From: Datnioides undecimradiatus
Lineage: Eukaryota; Chordata; Actinopteri; Lobotiformes; Datnioididae
Direction of reading: 5' to 3'
DNA length: 64,000 nucleotides
Assembly: GCA_008933995.1 (NCBI GenBank)
Contig: WARS01000046.1
Coordinates: 6,434,026 to 6,498,025, forward strand
This document shows positions 27,001 to 41,260 of the stretch, piece after piece. Made by a program: the position numbers and the translations under genes. The notes beneath the pieces are model-generated. The model was not told the origin of the DNA. It did not search any database and worked only from the letters and a program-made list of their open reading frames with translations. Within the stretch, counting starts at the first letter, position 1. Every line of letters begins with the position of its first letter.

Positions 27001-28636
27001 GAGGAGAAGAAGTCGCTCTGGTACCTATCCAAGCCTATGTCTGTCCCTCTCTGCCCTTCCATTCCCCTCTCTTGCTTTCTTTCTCTTCTTTTTTTTCCAT
27101 TTCTCCTTCCTTCGCTCCCACGACCTCAGGGAGTCTTCAGGAGGTGCAGTGTTCCAAAATGGGATGATTTTCCCTCTCTTCTTCTTTGGTCGCTCTCTCA
27201 CTCTCTTGAATTAACATAGAAAAAACCCCAAACCTCACTGCTGAGTGACTCATTCAAATAATTGTTGCTTTTAGCTGTATCAGGTTTCTCTTTTCTCCGA
27301 CTCTCTTCTTGCTTTTCTTCCTTTCCCCCAGTACAGTGCGGTATCTGGGCCACTTGTGAATTAGGGCCTTTGAGCGTACAAGGCAGAAAAAACGAGTGAC
27401 ATCAGAGAGAGAGAGGAGGAGAGGGATCCAAAACCTGAGTAGCCCTGTAATTTTCTGCTCCGTTTCTATGATTGCATATATGACCATTACAGACAAATAA
27501 GTCAAAAGGAGATTGTCGTCCCTCTTGCAGCCAGTTGGGTCACTTTGTATGTGCACATGTATGAGTAAACATGTCTGCACTGAATCTTATATGAGCAGGT
27601 CTGCACCACTCAGGTGTGTCTAGGTCGAGCTCGTAGTTCTCGGCTTTTCCAGGAAGACACCTTTTGATGGAGTACGGCAGCCTATTCAGACCTGAACAAC
27701 AGAGGCAACAAAGAGGTGCTACATGCACTGCGTGTCGGTGTTTGTGTGCGTGTGGGAAAGACAGCAAGAACAAAAGACACAAGAAGTGAGATAGGAAAGG
27801 AAAGGGGAGTGAACCAAGAGAGGAAGGCCGGGCCATTTTCAAAAAGGGCAAGAAATGTGAGACTTGCTGAAACATTTTTGGAGAGAAGGGGAAAAAAGAG
27901 CGAGACATGTGGAGCGAAGGATGAGATCCCTCCCTCCTGCCAAATCCCAGTTACTGTAGCCTATCCTATAGCTAACCCTCCCTCCTTTCCCTTCCTTTCC
28001 CCCGTCCCATGTGAGCAGCAGCCTGATGACTGGACCTCTCTGTGTCTCTGCTGCTTACGCTTTGCTGCGCTCCGGCAGACATGCATTGTTCTCCACTGTA
28101 CACTACTTGTTGCTCCCGTTCTCAGAGAGTTTGTCTGTGTTAGCTCTCCAGAAATAAAGGGTTGACTGGGGAAAAAAGACTTGAGCTGCCTCACGGTGAG
28201 TACTGACATTTTGATTCTTTGGGGGGCTTCATGTCAGGAGAGGAATTGTCTCATTCATTGGGTCAGTCTGTCAAAGATTTAGCCTGATGTTTCGTGGTTT
28301 GGTGGAGTTGATATGTTACGTGAAGAAGGGGATTTTTAAACGAGTCAGTGAAGCTGGCATGCTGTGAAAAGAGCATAGAGAAACTTTTGTTCAGAGTAAG
28401 TTAGGCTGTGAGACAAATGCTCTGGAGTGAGAGCCATTCTAGCTCTCCTCTTGTTTCTGACTGACTACCTCCTTTTTTTTTTTTCTTTTTGCTGACTCAC
28501 TCTAATAACTTAATACACATGGCTCCATGCTGTGTGGGTGTGTGCGTGTGTAGAGTACATGTGTTTGCCATCGTGTATGTCTGGAGTAATTCTCTGCCAT
28601 TACCTATCCGTCTTCTTCCATCTTGGCGCGCTTGTG

Positions 28637-28729
28637 TGTTTGTCAATCAGATTTAATTATTAGCCGCTGAGCTGTTGCACCACGACTTAAATGTGGGGAA
28701 TTAAGCTGAGATGGAGGGATTGACAAACA
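28637..28729. promoter_or_regulatory. inverted TGTTTGTCAATC pair flanking TAAT cores
   Basis: TGTTTGTCAATC (28637-28648) recurs as its exact reverse complement at 28718-28729. Each copy holds a PBX/MEIS-like TGTCAATC/GATTGACA and a forkhead-like TGTTTGT. TTTAATTATTAG (homeodomain-type) lies between them. It looks like an enhancer cluster, but conservation or activity is not shown. Confidence 0.3.
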
Positions 28730-29106
28730 GAAGGAGAACGTGCGGGAGAAAGATGCACACTTCCGCATCACCGTGTGTCATCACTCTCTCAGGTCCGAAT
28801 TGATTTTCTCTTCTCTGCTCGCTGAACGAGAACAATAGCCTCACGTCTGGCCAAGACCCCTAGTAAATAAGCCAGCCAAATATCAACACTGAGTCTCCAG
28901 CAAGATGTTGTTCATTGATTTGCTTTGTCGCCAGATGCACACACATACACACACACACACACATAGACACACACTCATACACAATTGGGCCTTGTCGCCT
29001 TGAGGGACTCTATTGTTTGGTGCGCATAATTGTTTGTGTGTATGTGTCTAAAGGCTTGTCCAAAAGGTCTTGGACAATGAAGTCTGTCACCAGGGGGATG
29101 TGGATT

Positions 29107-29165
29107 TCTCTCTCTCCTCTCTCCCTCTCTCTGTCAGTCTGTCTGTCTCTCTCTCGCTCCCTCTC
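29107..29165 (+). repeat. CT-rich low-complexity tract
   Basis: Imperfect CTCT, CTCC and GTCT units. The minus strand is GA-rich. Confidence 0.9.
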
Positions 29166-32100
29166 CTTTTCCTGTCCAAGTCCCCCTTCACATCTGGATC
29201 TCCCCACCAGCTGACAAGGAACAAGGGGCGGATGGAAGGAGCGAGGGAGGGAGGGAGGCATGTATTGGTGGGGGGGGGAGAGACTTCCCCCAGAGCAGGA
29301 AGAACAAACCTCACAATGTCATTGTTGATGCCCAGTGTATGAGAGGAAACGCAAATACTGTATACACAGACGGGAAGCACTCCCTCACACACATGCAAAG
29401 ACACATTTAAGAGCACATATTGTACCAATACACCCATGGACATAAATGCACGCATTCTCAAATTCACATCATTGCATCCACTCATATAAGTGACACTGAA
29501 GCCAGCATTAAACCCATTGATCTGACACATATGCTGCTTTGGTATTAGGACTTTGGCCTCAGCGTGTCATGTTTTCGGCGGGCTTTAGCTGTCGGAGCAA
29601 CTCCTGCTTTCTGTCAGTCTCTCTGCTCTCCTACCTTTCAGCTCATCAGTGAGTGCCTGCCCAAAGCTGGACTCTGATGAGACTCCCTGAAATTGAAACC
29701 ATAATGAAAAGCTCCACTTTAAAGAGAATCGCTTGGCATGAATTGGATTTACTTCTCTATGCTTTTTCATTTTCCCTGCCAGTTGAAACAGTACATGCCA
29801 GCTGCTGTTGCAATGCTCTGCCAGAGTAGGGCAACCACTCTTGTGCCTGTTAATCCGCACCAGGGCAGGGCTAAGTGTCACAGCAACAGGTGTGTGTTGA
29901 CATCATTAGCGTTAAGCAATGGGCGAGGCTGCAAGGATCCACACTTATTTCAAAAGGGGTGAAAGAGCTCGCTCACATATGCTCCTGCGGTTCTCGTGCA
30001 GCTCACATGATCTGCAGGGGGAGAGATTGGAGGTGGCAGTGATTGGGACAGTGATAAAACACCAGCCTTCATTTCCTCCTCAGCCTCCCAGGAATTGTTT
30101 GACTGCGCAGTTTCTGCCATATGTGCGTGTGTTATTCAGCCATCTCCCTCTGTCAGCGCAGCTGGTCTGTGTCTGTCCGTGCCGCTGCTTTTCAGTTTAT
30201 TTCTGACTGTTTGTGTGATTTATAGGCAGGCGGGCAGCAGTGGTGTTACAGTGCAGGTGGCATGAGTGTGATTTAGGTCACTGCTGAATAGGCTTACAAT
30301 GTGAGTAGCTCTCTTTGTGACTCGAGATCTGTTTTAGTACTTTTAGTTTCCCTGTAAATGTTTTGTACATAATCAGTTTAGGCTTCTCATATTAATTGTG
30401 TGTCTTGATATGAAACATTTGATGTTAAGATAGTGGGATCATCCGTGTAGTGTGGTAGTCATCCTGCTGGTGTGACATCAGCCAAGTTAGTATGTCTTAC
30501 ATTACATCAGCATGTCACTGGGCAGACCGAGCACTATGGCCAATGAGGTAGTGTCATCTGGCACGAGGAGTGCTCTGCTGTACTGTATTAACAAATTAGA
30601 GTGGAGAAGAGTGAAATGTGTTCAACTGGGGAACAAAGCTTGAGTTTGTTTTGCTCAGGATAATAACATTCAGTCAGCAGTGATGTCACCGCAGTGCAAC
30701 ACTGCAAGAAGAGACATAAGTGGAACAGGACCGTGACTGATGACAAAGGACCACCACAGTGGGACAAAATGGAACGTATTAATGAATAGAAATCAATGTG
30801 AGAAAGAAAGCATTGTGCACAAACCCAAACGTCATTTAGACTGTCACAGTACACAGTATGCTTAAGTGTGTGACAAATAAATCATATATTGCAGCAACAT
30901 AATATCTTGAAGCTAAATAAAAATCAGTAAATGGAAAAACAAAGAAAAGGGGTTGAACATATCAGTGGATTTCACTCACATTCAGCAATACTGATGAATC
31001 AAAGTATGCTACTTTGGGAATATCTGGAGTGTTTATAAGGGTCTTAATGTGTTAGGTCCTGTCAGCTCTGTGGGCTTGACTGAATGCATACAGTATGTGA
31101 AGAGTGCAGATGAGTATACTGATCCCCCTCTCTTTCTTTTTGCTTCTCACCTTCCTCATTCATCCAGCCTCTCTTCTTTCTGGGCAGATGAGGCTTCAGA
31201 GCAGCACCTTAAGCTTATCCATCTCTCGTTTTTGATCCTTGACCCATGCTTTTTATGTTTCTGCTGCTATCTCAGCACACATACACGCTGCCTCACACAA
31301 GCACATGGCTCCGTTGCCTTTAATCAGATATATGTCAGTGTCAGTTCACACACTACAAGACAAATTGCAGCACCTGAACAGACGTGGGGGTGTGTGTGTG
31401 TGATCAGTGCTGATGTGACACATAGTGTAAGCCGACAGAAGAAAAATACAGGTAAACGCTTTATCATATGTGTAGAAAACAAAGCTGCAGACATCAAGTC
31501 AGCTTTCGGACATTTAGAATACGTTTGAAAGTCGGCGTGCTCTGCCGTGTCATTTATGTCTTTGCTGAATGTCCCAGTTTCATGAGATTTCTGCCTCATG
31601 GCTCCTCACTGCTACAGTTGGTTCCAATTACAGAGCAGCATTCCCTTGTTAGACATAGCTGAGACATATTTGTGTATGTGGTCCAGCTTCACATGTTGGA
31701 TCCAAGACATTTCATATGTCATGACAGACCGACTGACCCAAACATATAGCTTCAATCGAAGCGGGGGGTTGAAGGCAGCTGTCCAAATAATCCGTTCCTT
31801 TACTGGACTGCATGCAAATTTGATCACAATGTCTTGGAATCAAGTCAAATAGGGTAAGTAAATACAAAATGAACTTTGGGTAGAGTAGAGGTTTTTCTGC
31901 TGCTGCAGGAAGGAAACTTATTTGTGGAAATAAAAAATCTTTTTGTGAAATAGTTTTTACCATCGGGCAAAGAATATTCATCATTGCAGCACAACGCGTG
32001 GGTGTGTGGGCGTGCCAGTGGTACCCAAAATATCATTGTCATCTGAAATGATCCAGAGTTTGCTTTAAAAAAAAACCCTATTCAGTCTGCAGCCTGATTG

Positions 32101-32951
32101 CTTTTGACAGGTTTGTTACAATAGTTCTGCACAGTCTCTCAAGTGGAGGACTTGAAACTGTTCAACATCAAATCACTCTCATCCTGTCTGCAGGAGCCAT
32201 GCATCTCTCATTATTTTGCAACTTTCATACCTGTATAGCTCTAATGAGATACACCTCTGTGTGTGCATGTGGTTAAATTTAGCATCATGAGAAACAAAAT
32301 AAACTAACAAACAAGATTGTGTTTTGTTTTAGACATATAAGGAGTGTGGCCTTGTACTTCAAGAGAGCACACGACCATCAGTCTGATTATTTGTTACGTG
32401 ATTTGCAGACCTCCACTATAATATAGTAACCCTATATCATGATATAAATTATAAAATATCTATGTACACATTGTGTCTGGATATGCACTGTATGTGTGTT
32501 TGGATATCCATGGTAGGTGCACAGAGTACACATACAGATGCAGTGTCTCCATATTCTTTGAAAAGAATGCTTAAAGGGTGGCTCATACCCTAACTTTGCA
32601 CCTGAGGATTATTAGTAGGCCTCTACACAGATGTTATTAGCTCAGACTGTGGTGTAATTCTCAGTGATTCTCACATTCATATAAAAGCTGGCTTAAAAAA
32701 ATCTATTTTGAAACAAGTCAGAGGCCAGGTTCTGTATAAATCTCCAGCAAAATCCGAGTTCCAAGGGGGTCACAGGTTACACATCATATTGAGATGAGAG
32801 GATTACAGCTATTATTGGTATAAAAAAGAACATTCGCTGATTATAGCCCGACTGTGTGTGTGGATACAAAGAGCTCTGATTACCGCTGGCACTGCCGCCC
32901 CACTTCCCAGGATACCAAGCATTGACTGGCACAGCAGGGGGACAGGAAAGG

Positions 32952-32996
32952 CTGTAGGCATACACACACAAACGTATCGTGTGTGTATGCCTACAG
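32952..32996. repeat. perfect 18-bp inverted repeat (hairpin)
   Basis: Positions 32952-32969 (CTGTAGGCATACACACAC) are the exact reverse complement of 32979-32996, leaving a 9-nt loop (AAACGTATC). The inner part of the stem is CA/TG repeat, while the outer ten bases or so (CTGTAGGCAT) are not, so it is more than a CA run meeting a TG run. Pairing stops beyond the stem, which is short for a microRNA precursor. Confidence 0.8.
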
Positions 32997-33639
32997 GCAC
33001 ACATCAAACACAGTGCTTAACACTTCATGGTTAATCTCATACTTCGCTGTCAGCCACATTTTGTACTAACTTTTTTTTTAACAATCTAACAATTCTTTTA
33101 TTGTTCTCTCGACCACATGCGGCCTTGTGATGCAGAAATAATATTTAACCATAATACAGGAGTATTAATGGACCTTTTTGAATGAAGGCACATAGCACGT
33201 CACTCTACACTCCATAAACACCTATAAAGCTTCATGATCTCCCTTAACACCAGGCGTGCACACACACATGCTTTTTCCTGTTTGTGTTGCCCTTGGCAAC
33301 GGCTTGGCTCGCATCAGCGGTGATGTCAGCAGTGATGTACGAGTGTTGGACTGTGAGGGGGTGACCTCAGCAGAGGGGGAAGTCCCAGAAGACTCGTATC
33401 AGCTGCAGCCAGCGCCTGCGACTTTCTCACACTTGGTATCTGGACTAACAACTAAAGCTATTCTGACCCCTGCAAACCCCCCCCCACCTTCTGATGCTTC
33501 ACACGCATCACAAATCACACAGCACACAGCATGACAAAGACCTCAGACATGCACACATGCACAGTTCCACACACCATACACTGTCTCACATAACAAATCA
33601 GGGGGCTGGAAATACTTAGAGGATAATACCGGATGAAAT

Positions 33640-33785
33640 TAAAGGTACAGTGTGGAACTTTTGAATACTAGGAGCACTGTACAGCAGTGTTTTGATAAAG
33701 AGGTCCCTCCCTTATGCTCTATCTGGAGACAAGGGCTGACGCACCACATTGCTGACAGAATATGTGGTGAAACGTTGATGGGAAT
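33640..33785 (+). repeat. possible dispersed repeat fragment
   Basis: AAAGGTACAGTGTGGAACTT, followed by a diverged body, resembles the start of another common percomorph non-autonomous repeat ('aaaggtacagtgtgtag...'). A short similar phrase, TTAAAGGTACAGTGATGG, occurs at about 41916. The match is short and the far end cannot be located. Confidence 0.3.
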
Positions 33786-35052
33786 AGAACTAACAAATTT
33801 AATAGTTTTCATTCAGTTGTCAGGAGTTAGCTCATTCATTTACTGAATAATACTCAAGATTCGAGCATGCAGCTTCAGCCTGCCTCCATGCTGCTTTCAT
33901 ATTTTAACACATTTTATGTTCAGATATTTAAAAGCTGTGCTAAAATGCCCTGTTTAGCTCTGTTTAGCTTCAATTTATCTCCATGTTTTAAGGACAAGGA
34001 AGAAACATTCTAGCCATTTCAGTGAAATGAGTGACAACAGATGTGCATTGCATGTGCAAATCCCTACATTTCTACATATTAAATGTGGGCAGCAGTAATT
34101 GAGTTTAAATCGGCCAATGTGCCAATGAAAGAGGAAGAAAAGCACTAATTAACATAAGCAATGCATTTTTATACGGGGTATCTTTGTTATGATTTCATGC
34201 TATGTTCAGTGTATTACAGGGACAAACACTGAGCGTAAACAAGGTCAGTGTTCATCCAGTGTGAGTACCTTTCTGTTATGAAACAAAGTAAAATGGTCAG
34301 TTTATGTATACTGTAATTTAAAGAGGGTGTAGTTATAGTGTTTCCTGTCAGTAAGGCCAGTGGTTACGCTCATCAGCCTCAGTTTGAGGCTTTCGGCTTC
34401 TGGCACTTACGTCCTGTGGCTTTTTTCAGTGGGCAACATAGGCAGCTTGGTTCATGTTATGGTCTGTCGTTGGCATCAATGTATATGTGCTGACATTCAA
34501 ACCAATTTGATCTGCTTTTTGACATGCTATACACACAGCTCCGCGGTGACATTATCTGGCATTGGAGCCTCAGCTCCTCCTTTTACCGTCTGAACAGTGG
34601 CGCATATCCAGGTTGGCAGAGTGCTGTCCAGCCCTCGCTTCTGATTCAAACAACAGTCAGTCCATAAATGAATGGTTGCCTCTTCCCAGGACAGCTGTGC
34701 TACCAGCCATGGATGAAAAAATAATCACTGGAGCACCAACCACATCCACAAATACAGATTTGGAATGTGTGTCCTGCACATCATTGTAGGCATGTGTGTA
34801 TTTTCAAGCGCGTGTGCTCTACTGGTGTGAAATCTGTTCATGTGTGTATAAGTTGTTAACTCTTGGGAGGCGTTAAGGGACCAAGAGCCGGTAATGAATC
34901 ACAGGGTGAATTATTTTTCTTCTTTCTCTAGATTCCCCTCGCATTAACGTCTCACTCAAAGGTGGGTGTTTAATGGCTGTTGTTAAAGGATAGGTTGGTA
35001 AACACATAAAAGTCCTGAAGTGAAAACAGAGTGTGTTCAGAGTGTGGGAGAA

Positions 35053-35069
35053 GGGGGGGGGGGGGGGGG
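35053..35069 (+). repeat. G17 homopolymer
   Basis: Seventeen consecutive G bases, the longest G run in the window, and a likely site of sequencing or assembly length error. Confidence 0.9.
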
Positions 35070-38000
35070 ATTAATGTGCAGGTTTCTGGTAGCTTACCAG
35101 TTTGGTCGGACTTAGACTTAGGCTTCTGCACCATTTGATGTCATTTTAATGTAGCTCTTTAAACTTAAATTGATTATAAAAATCTCTTTCTCTCTAAAAA
35201 AAGCCGCTGTCTACTTTTCTCTGAAATAGTACGTTTTCCTTTGCAATACATTGGGCAAAGCATGATGCTGGCATTACAAGACAGTGGTTCATTTTACTCT
35301 TTAGGCACCCGTAGCAAAAAATTGATAATGTCTTAATACTTGGTGGCAAATGTTGAGGCCTTATGTATTATATCTGCTTTGCCCCAGGGGGAGCTATTGC
35401 TCCAGCTGTGGATGGCAAATCTCTGTCCTGTCCTGCCCTGTCCTGCCCCCTTGGAAACATGAAACATCCTCTTGTAACCCCTGTTTGTCTTCTCTATTTG
35501 TTCTTCTTCCTGTCCCTGTCTTAAGTGTTAGCATTTTACCTTTTAGTCAATAAGATTTACTATTTCTGAACTTTTGGCCCATGTTTGATTCATCGACAAT
35601 GTAGTAGTTTACCCACCTTTCATTTTGCCATTACGTCACACTTCAAACCCAGGCCACAGCTGTAAACATGTTTCCACCACATGCCCTGCTCTCTGATGCC
35701 AGTCGTTTGTGTGCATAAACAGGCTGAATCAGAAGTCTGGTTGAGGTTATGACTGAGCCAACTAAACCGTGGTGTCTAAGCTGGGCTGACTCTATTCAAG
35801 CTACAGTTAAATTTCAGTGTGACTGTGCACCAAAGTGAAGATGTGTCGTTGTGCCTCCGCTCTCTTATCCCTGTAGATCTTGTTGAGCTATCGTGTACGG
35901 TGAGTAAAGCCTTCGCCTGCCACACATTTCATCCAGCATTGATATTTATGTCAGGGGTAGTGTCAAAATGAAACATGTGACAAGTGTTTGTGTGTGTCTG
36001 TGCCTGCGGGGTGGTTGTCTGTCGATCAGAGGTTTGAAAGCGCAGCCTGGTTATGTCTGTATGCTTAAATCGTATTTCATATAGTAGCCTGTGAACTTTA
36101 TATCGCCTGGTGCATTTATATGGTGCAGTTTTTTGTTTAGTACCAATAAACGTTTTATTTGACAATGTTTCTGATTGACAGCCAGCTGAAATGATGCTGC
36201 ATTGCCTAAAAACTTGTGTATTGTACAAGAATATTGATTATCTTAACTATTGAATGGGCCTGTATGTGAGCGTCTCAGTTGTTATTGCTGCACCACTCCT
36301 CATCCTACATACTCTCAGCTCCACATCCCAAGCCCCCCCTCACCCACCAAACTCTGGGACCAGAGCCAGAGAGGTAAGATTCCTTTCTCCAAAACACCCA
36401 CACACGCCCATGGAAATAACCCCAGCTCAGAGTGTGGGTTTTAATTCCACTCCACACATGACATAGAGAGCTTTAAATTGTTATACCCAAATCTCAGGTC
36501 TGTGCTTTACAAGCCATATGCGCTCATTTTTTTTTTTTTTCCAGCTCTGAGATCATCATGACCAGATCGCCATGCAGCTGTCCCTCAGTATATTCCAGAC
36601 TTTGACTAGAAGAGCAAGGAAACTGTGTGTGTAGAGGGAAAGTAATTAAAACTGGGATGTCCTTGTCTCAGTGATTTGAGGCACATCTCATGGGGTGTGG
36701 ACAGTGGTGCACGTGAATGTCGGATCCAGTAGATCCACACGTGAATTCATGCTCAAGCTGTAAGTAAAGAGATGATAATCAGAGAGAAGGAAGGTAAATA
36801 CTACATTGGTTTGGGCTAAATGCCAGCCCTGCAGCACAGGATATGGGTAGCGTTTTTAGCCAGCGTGGGCTCAACACCAAGCCCCTGCAGCAGCAAACTC
36901 CTGAACTAACACAATCCTCCTGTGAGTGTGTGTACATGTGTATTTGTAAATCCTCCAGGGACCCGGAGCTTGTGTTCATTCCTCAGTCCATCCCTGATCG
37001 TTCTTCTGTCTGCATTTTTCCTACGTCTTGCAGCCTGTCTGATCCATACAAGGTCTTAAGTTGTCTCCAAATACTTGCCCAGTTTCTAGCAGTCATATTA
37101 TACTCTACGGAAGTGTTTATAATAGAATTATTTATTATTAGATTATTAGAATAATTAGATAAAACAACAAAAAAAGTCAAGGTTGCTGGTTCTCAAAGTC
37201 TCCAGCATGATACTATAGCAAATTGAATGTCTTGGGTTTTGCATGTCCGCTCAGACAAAGTAAACTATTGTGTGTATAGAGACTGTAAACTGCCAACAAT
37301 CATAGCTCCTTTTTAGCACGCTTTTGTTCTTGTTGTATCAACAAAATATATTTTAATGACCAGTTGCGTCACAAAGCATCCAAGATGGCCCAAATCAAGA
37401 CTCATGCAGTCTGTATTCAAACATGGAATTCCCCTTGTCCAGAAATGCGTCCTTACCTCAGGCAGAGCCATCTGTATCCCTAACTCAATTTCACTCAACC
37501 TGCATTTAATCTCAGCGGGCCCATTAACCTTTATAGTGCTTCTGGTCCCACTGAGTCTTCTTGGCTCCAGAGAAGCTCCACTCTTCCAGGAGAGTGAGAG
37601 GGCAGTGGAGCAGACTCATTACTGACGCATTGGCTGGCCTCTAACCTGGAAGGACAATCATTAAACACACAAAGCTAATGACCGCCCACTGCTCCATTTG
37701 TTTTTGTTTCTATCAGCCTGGATGTGGGGTTATTTGTTGTGTGTGTGCTCGCATGTTGGCGTAGGTTAGACACCAATAGGTTCTGTGGGGACACAGATAG
37801 CAGTGCAGCAGAGGGATTGAGTTAGTGAGCGGGAGACAGAAAGGTGTGTTAATTGGTTCTGAGTGACCATCTGGACCAGAAATTTCAGACAGGACTCCCC
37901 ACCGGCCCGTAATGAGGTCTCATCAGGCCGGAGCAAGCATCACCGTGGTTTATGCCAAGCATCAGGGCATCGTCATGGTGCGCTCTAAGCCCTTTTACTA

Positions 38001-41000
38001 CCTGAAAGGTTCTGAGTCAGCCGGTAACAGCACATGAACACAAGAGTCATCCCTGATATGTGGCTTAAATAATTCAGATGGATGGATTAATGTTATTACT
38101 AAGGCTATTAAGCCACATTAAAACATTGTGAAATGTTATGTATGTTTCCGTAAATATCAAACTGTACTTTTTATTATTTGATCCAATAGTTCTTGAGTTA
38201 GACCAAAATGTATATATTGGTACCAAAGCATTGGTGTCCAATTAGCACCAGTAGTACTAGACAATTTCAAAATGATTCCCAGCCGTAGCTGTAACCTTAT
38301 TTTGATGGTAATTTGTTGGATTTGGTTGAATACATCTGGAGAATGGCAGTAGTGCAAATGCATATAATGTAATCAGATTTACTGTAATTACTTTATTGTG
38401 CTCAGGTGGGAAAACCAAAGACACACAGATAAAAAACTGACCTCACTCAGAAACATCTCTTCCTTCTTCTCACATGAGCATCAATTTTACTTGTCTGAGA
38501 GCCACAATCCACAAGTTTGACCAGGACCCCGTACATGGCCATGTGAACCTGCTTAAGTAATTAGGAAAATATACAAGTTTAGTTTTGTTTTGTGTTTTTG
38601 CGGCTTGATGCTGCCACTGGCTTCATATTTTGCCAGTGTAAGCAGGATCCTCTGGGCTAAAATGGGGGGAAATTCCTGTGAAAGTGGAGGGCTACAGTGG
38701 TTGAGCTGAGCTAGCACTATGTTTGTGTGTTGTGTGGTTGAGTGCTCTGTAGACAGCCAGACGGACAGACAGAGACAGATTGAGTCTGTTCATACACACA
38801 CACACAGAGTAGCCATAGCCAGAGAGTTTTTTGGTAGAATGATACACTGGCAAAGTGGTGGATTGGTTGTCCTGCCTGCCAGTCATCTGTGTTGTTTTTA
38901 CTACCATTCATTAATTGTGTTGCATCAATACTTTTCAGTTGTGATCTAGTATGTGTGTTAAACTGGTTGTTATGGAAGATATTTTCATTAACATGGAAGT
39001 ATAATTTCTAGGTGCTTTTGCACCAAAATTTAATTAAAACTGAAAGCTGAAGTAGAAAACAAGTTGAAATACTCACACCAAACTCATAAGTCAGGTTTTT
39101 CTCTGAAGCACATTTAAACACAGCTCAAGCTGACTGACGTGCTAATCAAAAGTACATTTAAATATAAAGTAAAAAATATAAAACACAAAGAGAAAAATAC
39201 CAATGAAAACAACTGTATGAAATGTAGACTTAAGCTAGTGTATGTAATTGTGTCTTCAGTCTAGCTTTCTAAGCAGAGATGGGGGGATCGAACTAATATC
39301 TTTAGATGAGACGGAGATCACTGAAAATGACAAGCTTGTCCCACTGTGATGTCAGAAAGTTATACACATGGCTAGAGTAGAGAGGAAGTACAAGTAAAAA
39401 TAATAAATGACTGGGAAGGAAACGTGAAAGGGGGCGATTGTGTTGTGGTCAAGGTTAGACTCTGGACCAAATTGGCTAATGATGTCAGTGGGGAGGTTTT
39501 ATATAATGCGCTCTGCCCAAGCCTGCATACAGTACATGCTGTCAGACCGCAGTTAAATCCAGACTACAGAGCCAGTTATACAGCGCACGTCTACAGTTTA
39601 GTCTGCGGCACCTGAGGACCAAAGACACACCATGCTACATTTTAAAAGTACTTCAAATGACTTACTTTCATACTCCTACTCACTGACTGAGGTAACTGTT
39701 AAAGAACTATGAAAATCTACTGTTGTTTAGATTCTTTGTCTCTGTCTCTCAGCAGGATATCTGATAATGGATTTCCATATACTTCAGTGCTCTGATCGGC
39801 CCTGTGCCAAGGAATTTGTATCTCTAACAATGATATAAACTGAGACGCAGATTGTATCCTAGATACTGTAGATCTTTTTGGCTCTTGAAATTGAATTATA
39901 ATATGGGGAAACTATTTTTCTTTGGCCTCGTACTCCCCAGTATCTCCAGCAACAGACTGGTTTAACTCCCAACAGCACAGAGCATTGAATAATATGTTAG
40001 TGTTGAAAATCCCTCTGCCTTGAGGTTTTGATGTTCATCCACCGTTGTGAGTCAGAAGCTGATTTTTTTTTTGCATGTCAGCATGTATTTTAACATGGCC
40101 GTTTATTTGCCTCTAATGTGCAAATGGCCAAGTATGTGTGACAGATCATGTGTCGCGGGTTGTGTGTGAGATATATGAAGGCTGTGTGAATACTGACAGT
40201 AATTACAGAAGGCTGTACCACAGAGCAGCCCAGGGCTGGCCAAGGAACAAGTTATTATAACATCTAATACATAACCAAATGTCAGCCATGTCTGCAGCCT
40301 TTGCTGGTAGCAGTGTGATATAAATCTGCAGGGAGAGTGAAGCTGTGAATTCTTATGATACATGGCTCATGAGTGAATTTTTTTGTATGAAAAGATTGTG
40401 GATGAGGGCTTGGGGTACTTCTAGATTTAATTTGTAGTTTGTGTAGAGTCAATCTGTGTCAGTGAGTTCATGGCTGAGAGGGTGCTGTGTATGTGTGTCT
40501 GTTTATGTGTGTGTGCCAGGGATAATGTGGCATCTCCGCAACTGGAATTCCCTCTCACACCACACTCCACAAGAGATTCTCTGTGTTTCTCTGCTTCTGT
40601 AGGAACTAAATGTTGTTTGTTTTCTAGTTTCCACTTCTCAAGGTGAGCACCTCGCATATATGGGCTTAGCTTTTGATTACAATTGTCCACATTCCAAAAA
40701 AATCTAACCATTGCAAAATAGCCATAATAGAGACAAAACACATTTGCATGACTTTGATTTGTTATCCCAGCTTCTTTCTGTGGTGTTTTACAGTGTCACA
40801 GTATTTGGCTGAGACAAACAGGTGAGAATGTTTAAGAAGAGAAACGAAGCAGAGATAGACCCATAAAATCTTTATCGAGGCCCACTGGCTACTGTCTTGT
40901 TGGCACTGGATTTACAGTAACAGTACAGTAAATGCAAAGATCCCCTATCTCTACCGTGTGTGTGTGTGTAAGCTTGAATGTGTGTGCATGCTTATGTTCC

Positions 41001-41260
41001 TGTGTGTGTGTATTTGTGTCCTATAAACCTGAACCCAGTACTATAAAAGTGAGCTTGAGATGAAACTGCAGGGGATAATTATATGTTCAGAGCACACATG
41101 GTCATTAATAACATCGAAGCCAAGTTTCTTTTACTGTATCTAGCTCAGAGGCTAACATATGGCAGAGCGGCTGACTTGACATAACAGGATGTACAAGAGG
41201 ATTTAATAGACCGGCCAGTGCCTTCTATGTAAGTAAGGCCTGTGCTCTGTGTATTTGACA

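Noticed and set aside
27716-28165. 149-codon open frame on the plus strand
   Set aside because: Low-information composition (Lys/Arg-rich then Pro/Ser/Cys-rich) with no domain. The stretch is GA- and CT-rich DNA.
31049-31528. 159-codon open frame on the plus strand
   Set aside because: Contains CA/GT-derived runs, shows no recognisable motif, and the opposite strand is partly open.
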